64,000 nucleotides of DNA from assembly GCA_913778275.1 (NCBI GenBank), contig CAJYWN010000005.1, positions 124,001-188,000 of the forward strand, given 5' to 3'. The position numbers were made by a program, and so were the translations under genes. Positions 1-9,405 of the stretch are shown here, piece by piece (positions within the stretch are counted from its first letter, which is position 1; each line of letters starts with the position of its first letter). The notes under the pieces were generated by a model. It was not told the origin of the DNA. It saw only the letters and a program-made list of their open reading frames with translations, and ran no database searches. This DNA comes from an uncultured Chryseobacterium sp. (GTDB taxonomy: Bacteria > Bacteroidota > Bacteroidia > Flavobacteriales > Weeksellaceae).

Positions 1-2201
1 TCTCAGTATGGTATAAATTTACCATTGCCACCGGAGGAACACTCACTTTTGTTATCAATCCCAATGCAACGGGTACAAGTACAGATTATGACTGGGCTGT
101 TTATGGTCCTAATGTACAATGCGGAGCACTGGGTATCCCTGTAAGATGTTCGTTTTCTGCAGGCGGAGGCCCTACAGGACTTAACATGACATCCCTTGAT
201 ACGTCAGAAGGTGCCGGTACCGATAATTTGGGTAACCCTTCAGACCGTTTTGTAAAATACATGGATGTTTTGCCAGGTGAAACCTACTATCTTATTGTAG
301 ATAACTTTTCATCGAATACAACAGGTTTTGCATTAAATTGGGGAGGAACTGCCACCCTTGCATCTCCTTTCACCGATCCTAACTTAACTCCAAATCCCTT
401 TGTAGCGCCGGGCACACCAAGCGCAACACCGGGCGGACCAAATGAAATTGTACAATGCCAGCTTCCTACTACTTATAATTTTAGTACACTGAGCGCTGGA
501 ATTATTAATGGGAATCCTAATTTCCAGGTTACGTATCATTACAATTTAAATGATGCCATTACCGGAGCCAGCCCTATCACTACACCAATTACGATAAATG
601 GTACAACGATTTATTATTACAGCATCCATTATCAGGATCCTGCAAACCCGAATAACCCGATCAACAGCTGTACCCAAACCGGTGCAATTAAATTTGTTCC
701 CGGAAATATCACGACCAATAATGCTACGCTTACTACGTGTAATTACAACAATTCAGGTACGGGTACTTTTGATTTAACAACGGCCGTTGTATATGCCCCT
801 ACAACAGGAGTTACAAAAAAATATTATCCAACTCAGGCAGACATGAACGCAGGAACAAATGAAATTACCAATCCTGCCACATATGTATCTACCGCTCCGA
901 AAACCATATACGTAAAGATAACTACAGACCAAGGGTGTTACGGGAATGCGGAAATCTCATTACAGTTTTTTGCTCCTCTTCCGGCAGTAAATGTTACACT
1001 TAAGGCATGTAATAATAACAATGCAGGAACAGCTTTGTTTGATCTGACTGCAGCAAATGTATATCCACCGGGAGGCGTTACAAAGAAATACTACCTCAGC
1101 CAGGCAGACCTAAATGCAGGCACCAATGAAATCACGAATCCGGCAGCGTATACATCTTCAGCACCTAAAACAATTTATGTACGGGTAGCTAATCCACAAG
1201 GATGTACGGGACAATCCGAAATTTCTTTACAATATCTTCCGGTTGTTACTGTAACAGAAGCAACGCTGGAATCATGCTATATTGAATCGGCTGTTACTAC
1301 CGCCTCTTTTGATCTTACACAAGCGAATGTTACGTCCCAGACAGGAACCAGTAAAAAATATTACAAAACGCAGGCTGATGCCATTGCTGGAACAAACGAA
1401 ATACTGAATCCTACCGCTTATATTGCAACAACAAGTGTTGTATATGTAAAAGTAACTAATGATACTGGCTGTTATGCCATTGCAAAAATCAACCTTAAAG
1501 TTTTGCCTCCTGTAACATCTGCAGTTCTTAAAGACAAGATCATCTGTATTGAAGATAAAACCACTTTGGATGCAGGACCAGGATTTGACGCCTACGAATG
1601 GAGTACAGGAGCCACTACACAATCCATTTCTAATGTGACTGCCGGTACTTACTGGGTTAAACTGAAAACAGGTAAATGCTGGACTTTACAGCCGGTAATA
1701 GTAAATGCATCCGCACAGCCGGTTATTACAAATATTGAAATTACAAATGATTCATTTACGATAACCGTAAACGGAGGAAAAGGACCTTATCAATATTCTC
1801 TTGACGGAGTGAACTGGCAGGATTCAAACGTATTCACCGGGCTTCCGAGAGGAGAGAACAAAGTATATGTAAAAGATTCTTACGATTGTAATCCTATCAG
1901 TGTTCAGGTAACGGTACCTAATCTTATTAATGCCATTACACCGAATGGAGACAACAAAAATGACTACATAGACTATTCAGCATTGTCTTATAAGAAAAAT
2001 GTAGTTTTCACTGTGTATGACCGATACGGAAATATGCTGTACCGTGCTGATAAGATCAGAAACTATACGTGGGACGGAACCTCCAACGGCAAGAAAATTG
2101 TAACCGGTACGTACTGGTACACGATTACATGGACTGAAAATGACAAAAACAATACCGAAACCAAATACAGCGGATGGGTATTGGTAAAAAACATCGATTA
2201 A
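1..2201 (+). CDS. T9SS-secreted modular protein with gliding-type C-terminal domain, 5' end missing
   Basis: The frame is open from base 3 of the window, so the gene starts upstream; an in-frame ATG at 186 is internal. The N-terminal visible part reads VWYKFTIATGGTLTF and then DYDWAVYGPN, a beta-sandwich domain often seen in secreted Bacteroidota proteins. Three modules of about 80 residues follow, each with a Cys near the start, a FDLT motif, KKYYxTxAD and a Gly-Cys near the end. Next come a segment with TTLDAGPGFDAYEWSTGATT (Ig/PKD-like), a SprB-like PYQYSLDGVNWQ stretch, and a C-terminal domain with ITPNGDNKND and GTYWYTITW. That last domain is the CHU_C type of T9SS sorting signal. The protein is therefore probably exported by T9SS and displayed or released at the surface. 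Its ligand is unknown. It shares its C-terminal half with the two proteins at 4670 and 7244. Confidence 0.9.
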   Translation, partial: SVWYKFTIATGGTLTFVINPNATGTSTDYDWAVYGPNVQCGALGIPVRCSFSAGGGPTGLNMTSLDTSEGAGTDNLGNPSDRFVKYMDVLPGETYYLIVDNFSSNTTGFALNWGGTATLASPFTDPNLTPNPFVAPGTPSATPGGPNEIVQCQLPTTYNFSTLSAGIINGNPNFQVTYHYNLNDAITGASPITTPITINGTTIYYYSIHYQDPANPNNPINSCTQTGAIKFVPGNITTNNATLTTCNYNNSGTGTFDLTTAVVYAPTTGVTKKYYPTQADMNAGTNEITNPATYVSTAPKTIYVKITTDQGCYGNAEISLQFFAPLPAVNVTLKACNNNNAGTALFDLTAANVYPPGGVTKKYYLSQADLNAGTNEITNPAAYTSSAPKTIYVRVANPQGCTGQSEISLQYLPVVTVTEATLESCYIESAVTTASFDLTQANVTSQTGTSKKYYKTQADAIAGTNEILNPTAYIATTSVVYVKVTNDTGCYAIAKINLKVLPPVTSAVLKDKIICIEDKTTLDAGPGFDAYEWSTGATTQSISNVTAGTYWVKLKTGKCWTLQPVIVNASAQPVITNIEITNDSFTITVNGGKGPYQYSLDGVNWQDSNVFTGLPRGENKVYVKDSYDCNPISVQVTVPNLINAITPNGDNKNDYIDYSALSYKKNVVFTVYDRYGNMLYRADKIRNYTWDGTSNGKKIVTGTYWYTITWTENDKNNTETKYSGWVLVKNID

Positions 2202-2226
2202 TTAATAATCTAATAATCAAATATTT

Positions 2227-2257
2227 AAATCACCTCTTTTAAGGGGTGATTTTTTTA
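2227..2257 (+). terminator. Rho-independent terminator after the first T9SS gene
   Basis: An 11-bp stem with one G-T pair (2227-2237 with 2242-2252), a 4-nt loop and a T run to 2257. It lies 25 bases past the stop codon. Confidence 0.8.
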
Positions 2258-2352
2258 TGCACATCAACACAAAACCTTATCCTCATTATATTTTAACAAT
2301 GTTGTGTTTATAAATTGTTGAATACTATTTTTTAATTGCTTTTCAAAAAAAC

Positions 2353-2360
2353 TATCTTTG
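2353..2360 (+). promoter_or_regulatory. -7 promoter box of dnaB
   Basis: TATCTTTG matches the Bacteroidota -7 consensus TAnnTTTG. Only 7 bases separate it from the dnaB ATG, so the leader would be a few bases at most. No well-spaced -33 TTG is visible. Confidence 0.6.
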
Positions 2361-2367
2361 CAGAACT

Positions 2368-3960
2368 ATGGCGCAGAAAGAAACATTATCTTCATTGACG
2401 AACGGAAACTTTGCTAAAGAACTCTCCATTGCTGACGGAAAAATGCCGCCAAACGCTCTGGATTTCGAAAGGCTGGTGATCGGAACCTTCTTAATTGACA
2501 AAAAGGGTCTTGACCACTCTATTGACTTATTGACACCGGAAGTTTTTTATGATCCGAGACATCAGGTAATTTTTTCTACCATTTTAAAACTGTACGAAGG
2601 AAACCAGCCGGTAGACCTAATGACCATCATTCAGGATCTGAAGAAAGATGGCAGATTAAACTTAGCCGGAGGAGACAGCTACATTATTGATCTCACAATG
2701 GGAGTAAGCTCATCCGCTCACATTGAATACCATGTTCGCGTTATTCTTGAAAAATATATTTTAAGAAGTTTAATTAATGTTTCGGCGAACGTTATTGATG
2801 CAGCTTACAAAGAGTCAACCGATGTTTTTGAATTGCTCGATAAAGCCGAACAGTCATTTTTCGAAATCACCAACGGAACCATCAAGAAAGGTTTTGATAC
2901 CGCCAATTCATTGGTAAAGCAGGCTATTGATACCATTAAATCTTTAAAAGATAAAGAAGGGCTTTCCGGGGTACCTTCAGGATTCCGTGATGTGGATAAA
3001 GAAACCGGGGGATGGCAGAATTCCGACCTTATCATTATTGCAGCACGTCCGGCAATGGGAAAAACGGCATTTCTTCTTTCCATGGCAAGAAATATTGCGG
3101 TAGGACACAAAATTCCGATGGCCCTGTTTTCTCTCGAGATGGCTTCGGTACAGCTTATCACAAGGATGATCGCCTCCGAAACAAGAATCTCTTCTGAAAA
3201 ATTGAGAAAAGGAACACTGGACGATGAAGAATGGCAGAGACTCTTCTCCAACGTATCTGAACTGGAAAATGCTCCTTTATATATTGATGAAACCCCTTCT
3301 CTTTCCATCTTCGATTTCCGAGCAAAATGCCGGAGACTGGTAATGCAGCATGGAGTACGACTGATCATGGTCGATTATCTTCAGCTGATGACAGCCGGTG
3401 GCGGCGGAAAAGGAACGGGAAACCGTGAACAGGAAATTTCCATGATCTCAAGATCACTGAAAGCAATCGCAAAAGAACTTAACGTCCCTGTAATTGCCCT
3501 TTCACAGCTCTCTCGTAGCGTGGAAACACGTCCGGGTAAAAGACCTCAGCTTTCCGACCTCAGGGAATCGGGAGCTATTGAGCAGGATGCGGATATCGTA
3601 TCATTCATCTTCAGACCGGAATATTATAAAATCACGGTTTGGGATAATGACGAAGAAGGCCAGGAAACCTCAACTGAAAACCAGGCTGAGCTTATTATTG
3701 CCAAGCATAGAAATGGCGCAACGGCCGATGTACGTTTATCCTTCCTGAAGCATTTTGCGAAATTCGGCGATATTGAAGCCGCTTTTGACGGAGGAATGGG
3801 AGGCGGATATCCTTCTAATTTCGGGTCCGGCGAACCGAGCGGTTTTGATAAAATTAAAACAACCATTCAGCCGGGAGCAGCATTTGATCTTCCGAACAAT
3901 TCCCAGGTATCAGGATCTTCCATGAATGATTTTGATGATGATGACGATTTTCCTTTTTAA
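2368..3960 (+). CDS. dnaB: Replicative DNA helicase DnaB
   Basis: DnaB is the hexameric helicase that unwinds the replication fork. The 530-residue product has the N-terminal DnaB domain (residues about 20-125, starting PPNALDFERLVIGTFL) and a RecA-like ATPase with Walker A ARPAMGKT (about 227-234), the LFSLEM motif, Walker B LIMVDYLQL, and the DLRESGAIEQDADIV sensor region. No intein interrupts it. The oddity is the end: after the ATPase comes a Gly/Ser/Asn-rich linker and then DFDDDDDFPF. That resembles the linker plus acidic tip of single-stranded DNA-binding protein rather than a usual DnaB end. The start is fixed by the nearby -7 box. rnhA follows 70 bases downstream, so the two may be co-expressed. 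Confidence 0.97.
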   Translation: MAQKETLSSLTNGNFAKELSIADGKMPPNALDFERLVIGTFLIDKKGLDHSIDLLTPEVFYDPRHQVIFSTILKLYEGNQPVDLMTIIQDLKKDGRLNLAGGDSYIIDLTMGVSSSAHIEYHVRVILEKYILRSLINVSANVIDAAYKESTDVFELLDKAEQSFFEITNGTIKKGFDTANSLVKQAIDTIKSLKDKEGLSGVPSGFRDVDKETGGWQNSDLIIIAARPAMGKTAFLLSMARNIAVGHKIPMALFSLEMASVQLITRMIASETRISSEKLRKGTLDDEEWQRLFSNVSELENAPLYIDETPSLSIFDFRAKCRRLVMQHGVRLIMVDYLQLMTAGGGGKGTGNREQEISMISRSLKAIAKELNVPVIALSQLSRSVETRPGKRPQLSDLRESGAIEQDADIVSFIFRPEYYKITVWDNDEEGQETSTENQAELIIAKHRNGATADVRLSFLKHFAKFGDIEAAFDGGMGGGYPSNFGSGEPSGFDKIKTTIQPGAAFDLPNNSQVSGSSMNDFDDDDDFPF

Positions 3961-3989
3961 AAAATAAAGACTAAGGATTTTAGATTAAC

Positions 3990-3997
3990 GATCTTTG
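3990..3997 (+). promoter_or_regulatory. Possible weak -7 box before rnhA
   Basis: GATCTTTG differs from TAnnTTTG at its first base. It lies 33 bases upstream of the rnhA start, so rnhA may have its own weak promoter besides read-through from dnaB. Confidence 0.3.
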
Positions 3998-4030
3998 CAT
4001 AAATCTTAATCTTAACCAGCCTCAACCTTA

Positions 4031-4507
4031 ATGAAAATAGAAATATACACCGACGGAGCATGCAGCGGAAATCCCGGAAAAGGCGGATATGGAATTCTCA
4101 TGCGGGTGCCTGAAAAAAATTACCAGAAAACATTTTCAAAAGGCTTCAGGAAAACTACCAACAACAGGATGGAGCTTCTCGCCGTAATTACCGCTCTGGA
4201 AAAGCTGAAATCTCCCGAAAACGATATCCATATCTACACCGACAGCAAGTATGTTGCCGATGCCATCAATCAGAACTGGATTGCAGGATGGATCAAAAGA
4301 GGCTGGAAAAACGTAAAAAATCCCGATCTTTGGCAGAGGTTTGTGGTACTGTACAATCTGCATAAGCCAAAAATGCACTGGATCAAAGGTCATGCAGGAC
4401 ATTTTGAGAATGAATTATGCGATAAGCTTGCCGTAACAGCCACAGCATCAGCTGATTTAGCGATCGATACTTACTTTGAAAACATTGAAAAGAATTCGTT
4501 ATTTTAA
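4031..4507 (+). CDS. rnhA: Ribonuclease HI
   Basis: This enzyme cuts the RNA strand of RNA-DNA hybrids in R-loops and primers. The 158-residue product is of normal length for bacterial RNase HI. The four catalytic carboxylates are recognisable: Asp in IYTDGACSGNPGKGG, Glu in NRMELLAV, Asp in IYTDSKYV, and Asp in ELCDKLA after the WIKGHAGH motif. No N-terminal hybrid-binding domain is present. It sits directly behind dnaB. Confidence 0.97.
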   Translation: MKIEIYTDGACSGNPGKGGYGILMRVPEKNYQKTFSKGFRKTTNNRMELLAVITALEKLKSPENDIHIYTDSKYVADAINQNWIAGWIKRGWKNVKNPDLWQRFVVLYNLHKPKMHWIKGHAGHFENELCDKLAVTATASADLAIDTYFENIEKNSLF

Positions 4508-4635
4508 TTTATATTCAAACTAAATACCGTAAAAAATCATTCAGTATTTCCCTCCATAATTTATTATTTATTATAAAATAACCATTAAACCCGGTAAAAT
4601 TAACATTAAATATATATTTATTGATTAGTATTTAA

Positions 4636-4643
4636 TATCTTTG
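4636..4643 (+). promoter_or_regulatory. -7 promoter box of the L-type lectin gene
   Basis: TATCTTTG, an exact TAnnTTTG match, 26 bases before the ATG at 4670. The leader holds a short GACAC/GTGTC repeat of unknown meaning. Confidence 0.6.
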
Positions 4644-4669
4644 ACACGTCTAATCTAAGTGTCTAATAA

Positions 4670-6919
4670 ATGAGTAAAAAAATCTACCTATTTTTATTGG
4701 TAAATGCATTGCTTCTTTTTCCGAAATATGCTTTATCCCAAACCTATCAGCTTACAGGAACTCCTGTTAATACAACCGGATGGACGATGGTAGCGCCCAC
4801 TGTGGTAAATACCGATTTTATACAGCTGACTCCGGACACGAACAATCAATCCGGATCTATTCGTCTCAATGAACCGATTAATCTTAAATACTGTGACAAA
4901 TGGAGGGTGGAATTTGATTTCAGGATGGATTCTAACCAGACGGCCAACGGAGACGGCATTGCGTTCTGGTACCTTGCCAATCCGCCGGTAGCCAGTGTAT
5001 TGGGTTCCGGCTTGGGTGTATCGCAAAATGCAGTAGGTTTCATCGTAGGATTTGACACTTACAATAATACCACTACCGCCGTAATGAGTAAAGTACATGT
5101 GGCTTACGGACAGGTTGCCAATACTACCGACAATAATAATGTGGAATTCTTTAATGTTGCCGGAAGTTCTTTCCACTCACCGGATATGAATACCTCTCTT
5201 CCTTTTCAGGGGACCACTTATAAACATGTTGAAGTAACTGCACAGGTAGATCCTGCAGCTCCGGCCAACTGGGTTGTAAAAATTACCATTGATGGAAACT
5301 TAATCTGCAACCAGTCTTTTGCTCCATCCGGAACGGCAGCGGCCATGACAGTGGGTTATTTCGGATTTTCAGCTTCCACAGGAGGAAACAGATCAAGACA
5401 TTCCATTAAAAACGTAAAGGTTTATGTTGATAAAGTAGCACTTAACCAGACAACAGTAACCGACACATTCTGTCCGAACCCGTCAACAGGACAGGGAACG
5501 GCCAATTTAACGAGTTATCAGAATCAGTTTGTAACCAACCCTGCAAACTATACTTTCTCATACAGTGTATCTGGGACACCGATTACCAATCCTTCCAATT
5601 ATCAGTTCAGCGCAAACACTACAGTTTCGGTACTGGTTAAGGATAATTCCGGATTGCTGTGTGATAATCCTGACGGAAAGATACAGCTTAATCTCTCTCC
5701 ATTTACAGCGACGCCTGCTACGCTTAACGCCTGTAACAATAACAATGCAGGTTCTGCAACTTTCAACCTGACACTGGCGAATGTAAACGAACCCGCAGGA
5801 TCCACAAAAAAATATTATAAAACATTAGCAGACCTGAATGCAGGTATAGAAATTACAAATCCAACAACCTATGTTTCTGCCGCAGGAACCGTTTATGTAA
5901 AAGTAACGACTCCACTCGGATGTGTAGGATCTGCACCGATCACACTGGCATTCTTCCCCCCGATTGCGGCAAATGATGCGACCGTAGAATCTTGTTTTAT
6001 TGAAAGTGCTCCTAATACGGCATCTTTTGACCTCACACAGGTAAATGTAACTTCAGCACCAAGCATAACAAAGAAATATTATAAAACGGAAGCTGATGCG
6101 CTCGCAGGAACCAATGAAATTCTGAATCCTACGAATTATATTGCTACCTCATCAACGGTATATGTAAGAATTACCAATCTTGCAGGCTGTTTCGTCATTG
6201 TAAAAATAACGCTGAAAGTTTTACCGCCTGTATATTCTTCAGTGCTGAAAGACCAGATTATCTGTATTGATGATAAAACAACTTTGGATGCAGGACCCGG
6301 ATTTGACACCTACCTCTGGAGCACCGGAGCCACTACTCAGGCTATTCAGAATGTTACACCGGGATTGTACTGGGTACAGCTAAAGACCGGAAGATGTACA
6401 ACAAGGCAAATGGTAACGGTGAATCCTTCACCTCAGCCTGTTATTGCTACTATTGATATTACGAATAATACCATCACCGTAAACGTAAAAGGAGGAAAAG
6501 GGCCTTACCAATACTCGCTCGACGGCGTTAACTGGCAGGATTCAAATGTATTCACCGGATTGGCAAGAGGTGAAGTGGTGGTATATGTAAAAGATATGTA
6601 TGACTGTACGCCAATCAACGTACAGATTACCGTTCCAAACCTCATAAACGCCATAACTCCGAACGGAGATAATGTGAATGATGTGATTGATTATTCTGCA
6701 CTGGCTTACAAGAAAAACCTAGTTTTCACCATCTTTGACAGATACGGAAACAAGCTCTACCAGGCTGATAAACTAAGAAATTATAAATGGGATGGAACAG
6801 CCGGCGGTAAAAAAGTAATTACCGGTACTTACTGGTACACCATCACCTGGAATGAAAACGATAAAAACAATACACAGACTACTTATAATGGCTGGGTATT
6901 GGTAAAGAACAGAGAATAA
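4670..6919 (+). CDS. T9SS-secreted L-type lectin domain protein, first copy
   Basis: The 749-residue product starts with a signal peptide (1-24, ending ALSQ). An L-type (legume-like) lectin domain follows at about 25-255, with GDGIAFWYL, VGFIVGFDTYNN and GYFGFSASTGG. Then come a Cys-containing module (about 255-345), two modules of about 80 residues with KKYYKT and NPTxY motifs (about 346-515), an LDAGPGFDTYLWSTGATT segment, a SprB-like PYQYSLDGVNWQ stretch, and a T9SS type-B sorting domain (about 655-749, ITPNGDNVND). It is predicted to leave the cell through T9SS and bind a carbohydrate. Which sugar cannot be told. The lectin part is almost identical to the protein at 7244 and the C-terminal half matches the gene at the window start. 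Confidence 0.9.
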   Translation: MSKKIYLFLLVNALLLFPKYALSQTYQLTGTPVNTTGWTMVAPTVVNTDFIQLTPDTNNQSGSIRLNEPINLKYCDKWRVEFDFRMDSNQTANGDGIAFWYLANPPVASVLGSGLGVSQNAVGFIVGFDTYNNTTTAVMSKVHVAYGQVANTTDNNNVEFFNVAGSSFHSPDMNTSLPFQGTTYKHVEVTAQVDPAAPANWVVKITIDGNLICNQSFAPSGTAAAMTVGYFGFSASTGGNRSRHSIKNVKVYVDKVALNQTTVTDTFCPNPSTGQGTANLTSYQNQFVTNPANYTFSYSVSGTPITNPSNYQFSANTTVSVLVKDNSGLLCDNPDGKIQLNLSPFTATPATLNACNNNNAGSATFNLTLANVNEPAGSTKKYYKTLADLNAGIEITNPTTYVSAAGTVYVKVTTPLGCVGSAPITLAFFPPIAANDATVESCFIESAPNTASFDLTQVNVTSAPSITKKYYKTEADALAGTNEILNPTNYIATSSTVYVRITNLAGCFVIVKITLKVLPPVYSSVLKDQIICIDDKTTLDAGPGFDTYLWSTGATTQAIQNVTPGLYWVQLKTGRCTTRQMVTVNPSPQPVIATIDITNNTITVNVKGGKGPYQYSLDGVNWQDSNVFTGLARGEVVVYVKDMYDCTPINVQITVPNLINAITPNGDNVNDVIDYSALAYKKNLVFTIFDRYGNKLYQADKLRNYKWDGTAGGKKVITGTYWYTITWNENDKNNTQTTYNGWVLVKNRE

Positions 6920-6927
6920 CTACATGA

Positions 6928-6958
6928 GATCACTCCGGTTTGCGGAGTGGTCTTTTTT
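6928..6958 (+). terminator. Rho-independent terminator after the first lectin gene
   Basis: A 10-bp stem with one wobble pair (6928-6937 with 6943-6952), a 5-nt loop and six T residues. Confidence 0.8.
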
Positions 6959-7243
6959 AATTCTCCTATTCTAATATACTATACATCTCATAAAGACACA
7001 AATGACGAGCCTACCTTAGCATTTAACAACCAAATTCATTTTTATGAGAAAAACAACTACCTCTTAATCTATTCCTGATAATACTTATCCGGCTAAAATT
7101 TCATGCCTATTTTTTTGTGATAAGTGAACAGCTTCCATCTATGAATGGACAGTCTTTTCTGTTTTCTTATCAGCAGGATCATGACGTCATGATGCATTAT
7201 GAATTTAATCACATTACAAACAATAAACTAATAATTCTTACAT
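6959..7243. other. Long intergenic stretch between the two lectin genes
   Basis: Gap with no supported gene. The open frame that begins at 7117 runs into the lectin gene in another frame and has no recognisable product. The only clear structure is a perfect 16-bp palindrome at 7178-7193. I found no good TAnnTTTG box directly before 7244. Confidence 0.6.
7178..7193. promoter_or_regulatory. Perfect 16-bp palindrome upstream of the second lectin gene
   Basis: ATCATGACGTCATGAT is fully self-complementary and ends 50 bases before the ATG. Palindromes of this size commonly bind dimeric regulators; that it does so here is inference. The first lectin gene has no equivalent sequence. Confidence 0.4.
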
Positions 7244-9238
7244 ATGAAAAAAAAATATCTTTTCTTATTTTTCATTTTGGCAGTATGCTTTCACAGCACA
7301 TTGTATTCACAAACCTATCAGCTCGCAGGTAACCCTGTGAATACCAACGGATGGACGATGGTATCTCCTACCGTAGTAAATACCGATTTTGTACAGCTGA
7401 CCCCGGATACGAACAATCAATCCGGATCGATTCGTCTGAATGAGCCGATTAACCTTAAATATTGTGACAAATGGAGAGTGGAATTCGATTTCAGAATGGA
7501 TTCCAACCAGACGGCCAACGGAGACGGCATTGCGTTCTGGTATCTTGCCAATCCGCCGGTAGCCAGCGTTCTGGGTTCAGGTCTTGGCGTATCACAAAAT
7601 GCAGTAGGTTTTATCGTAGGATTTGACACTTACAACAATACCACTACCGCCGTAATGAGTAAAGTACATGTAGCTTACGGGCAGGTTGCCAATACTACCG
7701 ATAATAACAATGTTGAATATTTTAATATTCCTGGAAGCTCATTCCATTCACCGGACATGAATATTACTCTTCCTTTTCAGGGAACTGCTTATAAACACGT
7801 AGAGGTAACCGCAGAAGTAGATCCTGCCGCTCCCGCAAACTGGATTGTAAAAATTATGATCAACGGAAATGTGATCTGCAACCAGTCTTTTGCTCCATCC
7901 GGAACAGCAGCGGCCATGACAGTGGGCTATTTCGGATTTTCAGCTTCCACAGGAGGAAACAGATCAAGACATTCCATTAAAAACGTAAAAGTTTACGTTG
8001 ATAAAATTCCTTTGCTCCAGGCAGCCATCATAAAAAATATTTGTCCGGACCTTACCGGAATGGCAACTGTTGATTTAACGGCATTAAATTCTCAGCTTAC
8101 GGCAACCCCGGGCAACTATAATTTCAGTTATTATGTAACAGGCAGCGGAACACCCATAGCTAATCCCGCCAATTACCAATACAGCACAGACACCAATATC
8201 TCTGTAGTGATCAAAGACCCGGCATCAGTTTTATGTGATAATAATGATGCGACCATTTCCCTGAAAGTAGCTCCTACCGTTACAACAACAGATGCTACTC
8301 TAAGAACATGCTTCCTGGAAACCAATCCTTCAACAGGTCATTTTGATCTCACCGCCGCTCCGGTAATTACAGCGTCAACCGGAATTACAAAAAAATATTA
8401 CCCTTCTTTTACGGATGCGCAGAATCAAACCAATGAGATTTTAAATCCAACAAATTATATCGCTCCGAACGGCGTAGTTTACATCAGAGTAAGCAATGCA
8501 TTTGGCTGTTTTGATATCGCCAAAGTAACATTGGAAGTAATTCCCCCTGTTTTCTCTACTGTTCTGCAGGACAAAATAATTTGCATGGAAGATACCACAA
8601 CCCTTGATGCCGGAGCCGGATTCGCTGGCTATGAATGGAGTACAGGCGCAACAACCCAGATGATATCCAATGTCGGAGTCGGCACATACTGGGTAAAACT
8701 AAAAACAGGAGACTGCGTTGCTACTCAAAAGGTAAAGGTCTATGCTTCTGAACAGCCTGTTATTTCAAATGTTGACATTTCAAATAATGTCGTTTCGGTA
8801 TACGCTATCGGAGGTACTGCGCCTTATAAATATTCTACGGACGGGATTAACTGGCAGGATTCCAATGAATTTAAAAACGTTCCGCGTGGTGATTTGAAAA
8901 TTTTTGTAAAGGATGCCTACGACTGCGATCCTATCGATATTACGGTAGTTGTTCCCAATATCATCAATGTGATTACGCCTAACGGAGACGGCGTGAATGA
9001 CGGTATCGACTACTCGGCTCTTGCAGGAAAACAAAATCTTGTATTCAATGTTTTTGATAGATATGGAGCACTGATTCATAAAGCCGATAAAACCAACCGT
9101 TACAGATGGGACGGAACCATGGGAGGAAGAAAAGTTTCTACCGGAAGCTATTGGTATTCTGTTTCATGGAATGAAAACGACAAGAAAAACACTCCTGTTA
9201 CCTACTCAGGATGGGTTCTTGTAAAAAACAGGGATTAA
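7244..9238 (+). CDS. T9SS-secreted L-type lectin domain protein, second copy
   Basis: A 664-residue paralogue of the protein at 4670. It has a signal peptide (1-23, ending LYSQ), the same L-type lectin domain (about 24-255), one Cys-containing module, a single KKYYPSFTDA module (one fewer than the first copy), the LDAGAGFAGYEWSTGATT segment, a SprB-like part and the T9SS type-B sorting domain (about 575-664, ITPNGDGVND). The lectin coding DNA is nearly the same as in the first copy, including silent positions, while the rest has diverged. That suggests tandem duplication with later gene conversion. It is preceded by a palindrome rather than a plain promoter box, so regulation may differ between copies. 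Confidence 0.9.
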   Translation: MKKKYLFLFFILAVCFHSTLYSQTYQLAGNPVNTNGWTMVSPTVVNTDFVQLTPDTNNQSGSIRLNEPINLKYCDKWRVEFDFRMDSNQTANGDGIAFWYLANPPVASVLGSGLGVSQNAVGFIVGFDTYNNTTTAVMSKVHVAYGQVANTTDNNNVEYFNIPGSSFHSPDMNITLPFQGTAYKHVEVTAEVDPAAPANWIVKIMINGNVICNQSFAPSGTAAAMTVGYFGFSASTGGNRSRHSIKNVKVYVDKIPLLQAAIIKNICPDLTGMATVDLTALNSQLTATPGNYNFSYYVTGSGTPIANPANYQYSTDTNISVVIKDPASVLCDNNDATISLKVAPTVTTTDATLRTCFLETNPSTGHFDLTAAPVITASTGITKKYYPSFTDAQNQTNEILNPTNYIAPNGVVYIRVSNAFGCFDIAKVTLEVIPPVFSTVLQDKIICMEDTTTLDAGAGFAGYEWSTGATTQMISNVGVGTYWVKLKTGDCVATQKVKVYASEQPVISNVDISNNVVSVYAIGGTAPYKYSTDGINWQDSNEFKNVPRGDLKIFVKDAYDCDPIDITVVVPNIINVITPNGDGVNDGIDYSALAGKQNLVFNVFDRYGALIHKADKTNRYRWDGTMGGRKVSTGSYWYSVSWNENDKKNTPVTYSGWVLVKNRD

Positions 9239-9256
9239 ATCAATAACTTTATCTTA

Positions 9257-9295
9257 AACTTCCGGCGGCCTTTCAGGCCGCCGGAAGTTCTTTTT
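9257..9295 (+). terminator. Strong rho-independent terminator after the second lectin gene
   Basis: A perfect 14-bp GC-rich stem (9257-9270 with 9276-9289), loop TTTCA, then CTTTTT. Confidence 0.92.
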
Positions 9296-9301
9296 CTGGC
9301 C

Positions 9302-9316
9302 AAACCTTCAAGGTTT
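9302..9316. repeat. Short palindrome downstream of the terminator
   Basis: AAACCTT-C-AAGGTTT. It resembles palindromic words scattered between genes in flavobacterial genomes, but only one copy was noticed here. Confidence 0.3.
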
Positions 9317-9393
9317 CATCTAAAATAGCTCGATTAATTATAATTTAAAAAGATATATTTTATTTTAAACCGAATTAATTCACCTTCAATCCT

Positions 9394-9401
9394 TAAATTT
9401 G
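9394..9401 (+). promoter_or_regulatory. -7 promoter box of the nitroreductase gene
   Basis: TAAATTTG ends 4 bases before the ATG at 9406, which predicts a leaderless or nearly leaderless transcript. Confidence 0.6.
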
Positions 9402-9405
9402 TCAT

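Noticed and set aside
1272..1622. 116-codon open frame on the minus strand inside the first T9SS gene
   Set aside because: It is Cys-rich by accident of the opposite strand of a repetitive gene and matches no family.
2368..3960. Possible intein in DnaB
   Set aside because: DnaB often carries inteins, but the ATPase motifs are contiguous and length is normal.
7117..7332. Open frame of 71 codons before the second lectin gene
   Set aside because: It runs into the lectin gene in another frame, has no recognisable product and starts without a promoter box.
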